A DNA stretch of 5,013 nucleotides from an uncultured Pirellula sp. (lineage in GTDB: Bacteria; Planctomycetota; Planctomycetia; Pirellulales; Pirellulaceae), in NCBI GenBank assembly GCA_903892365.1, contig CAITIF010000947.1, positions 1 to 5,013 of the forward strand, read 5' to 3'. Position 1 is the first letter of the stretch. Every line of letters starts with the position of its first letter. The notes below the pieces were generated by a model, which worked only from the letters and a program-made list of their open reading frames with translations, was not told the origin of the DNA and did no database searches. Shown here in pieces: positions 4,991 to 5,013 of the stretch. The translations under genes and the position numbers were made by a program.

Positions 4991-5013
4991 AGCGAAGCAG
5001 GCCAGTGTGGGCA

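Larger units (their letters stand above)
4684..5013. other. Inverted-repeat-rich region at the right end of the window
   Basis: The 330 bases after the small open frame contain no supported gene. Open frames on both strands (for example + 4596-4952 and 4744-4980, - 4474-4932) run through the hairpin arms and give Phe/Arg/Lys-rich translations typical of repeat DNA. The stretch contains at least four separate inverted repeats, listed individually, and multiple ATTTTTCG motifs (4800, 4814, 4838, plus the inverse at 4754). It may be a dispersed non-coding element or a structured RNA region. Confidence 0.55.

Overview
The window most likely comes from a planctomycete, probably of the Pirellulaceae type. 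This is inferred from moderate GC, genes without strong Shine-Dalgarno sequences, a secreted PDZ/hydrolase fusion, a DapL-like aminotransferase, and intergenic hairpin repeats of the GTAGGCCG...AACAAG kind that I associate from memory with those genomes. No marker gene in the window proves the taxonomy.

Layout, all genes on the + strand. Positions 1-484 hold no convincing gene: there are short open frames touching the left edge, a 12-bp palindrome, and a tandem 13/12-bp repeat just before the first gene. Positions 485-1849 encode an exported or membrane-anchored PDZ plus alpha/beta-hydrolase protein with a visible Ser-Asp-His triad. After a 153-bp gap, 2003-3274 encodes a class I/II PLP-dependent aminotransferase that best resembles LL-diaminopimelate aminotransferase (DapL), the one-step route to LL-diaminopimelate for lysine and peptidoglycan. 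Only 5 bp later, 3280-4212 encodes a protein I read as a very divergent shikimate dehydrogenase (AroE) homologue. It keeps the AroE fold landmarks at both ends but has lost the catalytic Lys and Asp and the glycine-rich NADP loop, so it is probably a pseudoenzyme or a protein with a changed function. The spacing suggests it is co-transcribed with the aminotransferase.

Positions 4213-5013 are about 800 bp dominated by structured DNA. They contain a REP-like direct repeat and hairpin right after the last gene, a GGCC-TTC-GGCC hairpin, one candidate small secreted protein (4510-4683, 57 aa), and then a dense block of inverted repeats. That block has a 13-bp inverted pair (4712-4724 / 4895-4907) enclosing a 22-bp-arm hairpin (4754-4821), followed by two back-to-back hairpins (4929-4963 and 4968-4990).

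The best candidates for something undescribed are the AroE-like protein lacking catalytic residues in a likely operon with a DapL-like enzyme, and the nested inverted-repeat block at the right end. No CRISPR array, tRNA, rRNA or transposase gene was seen.
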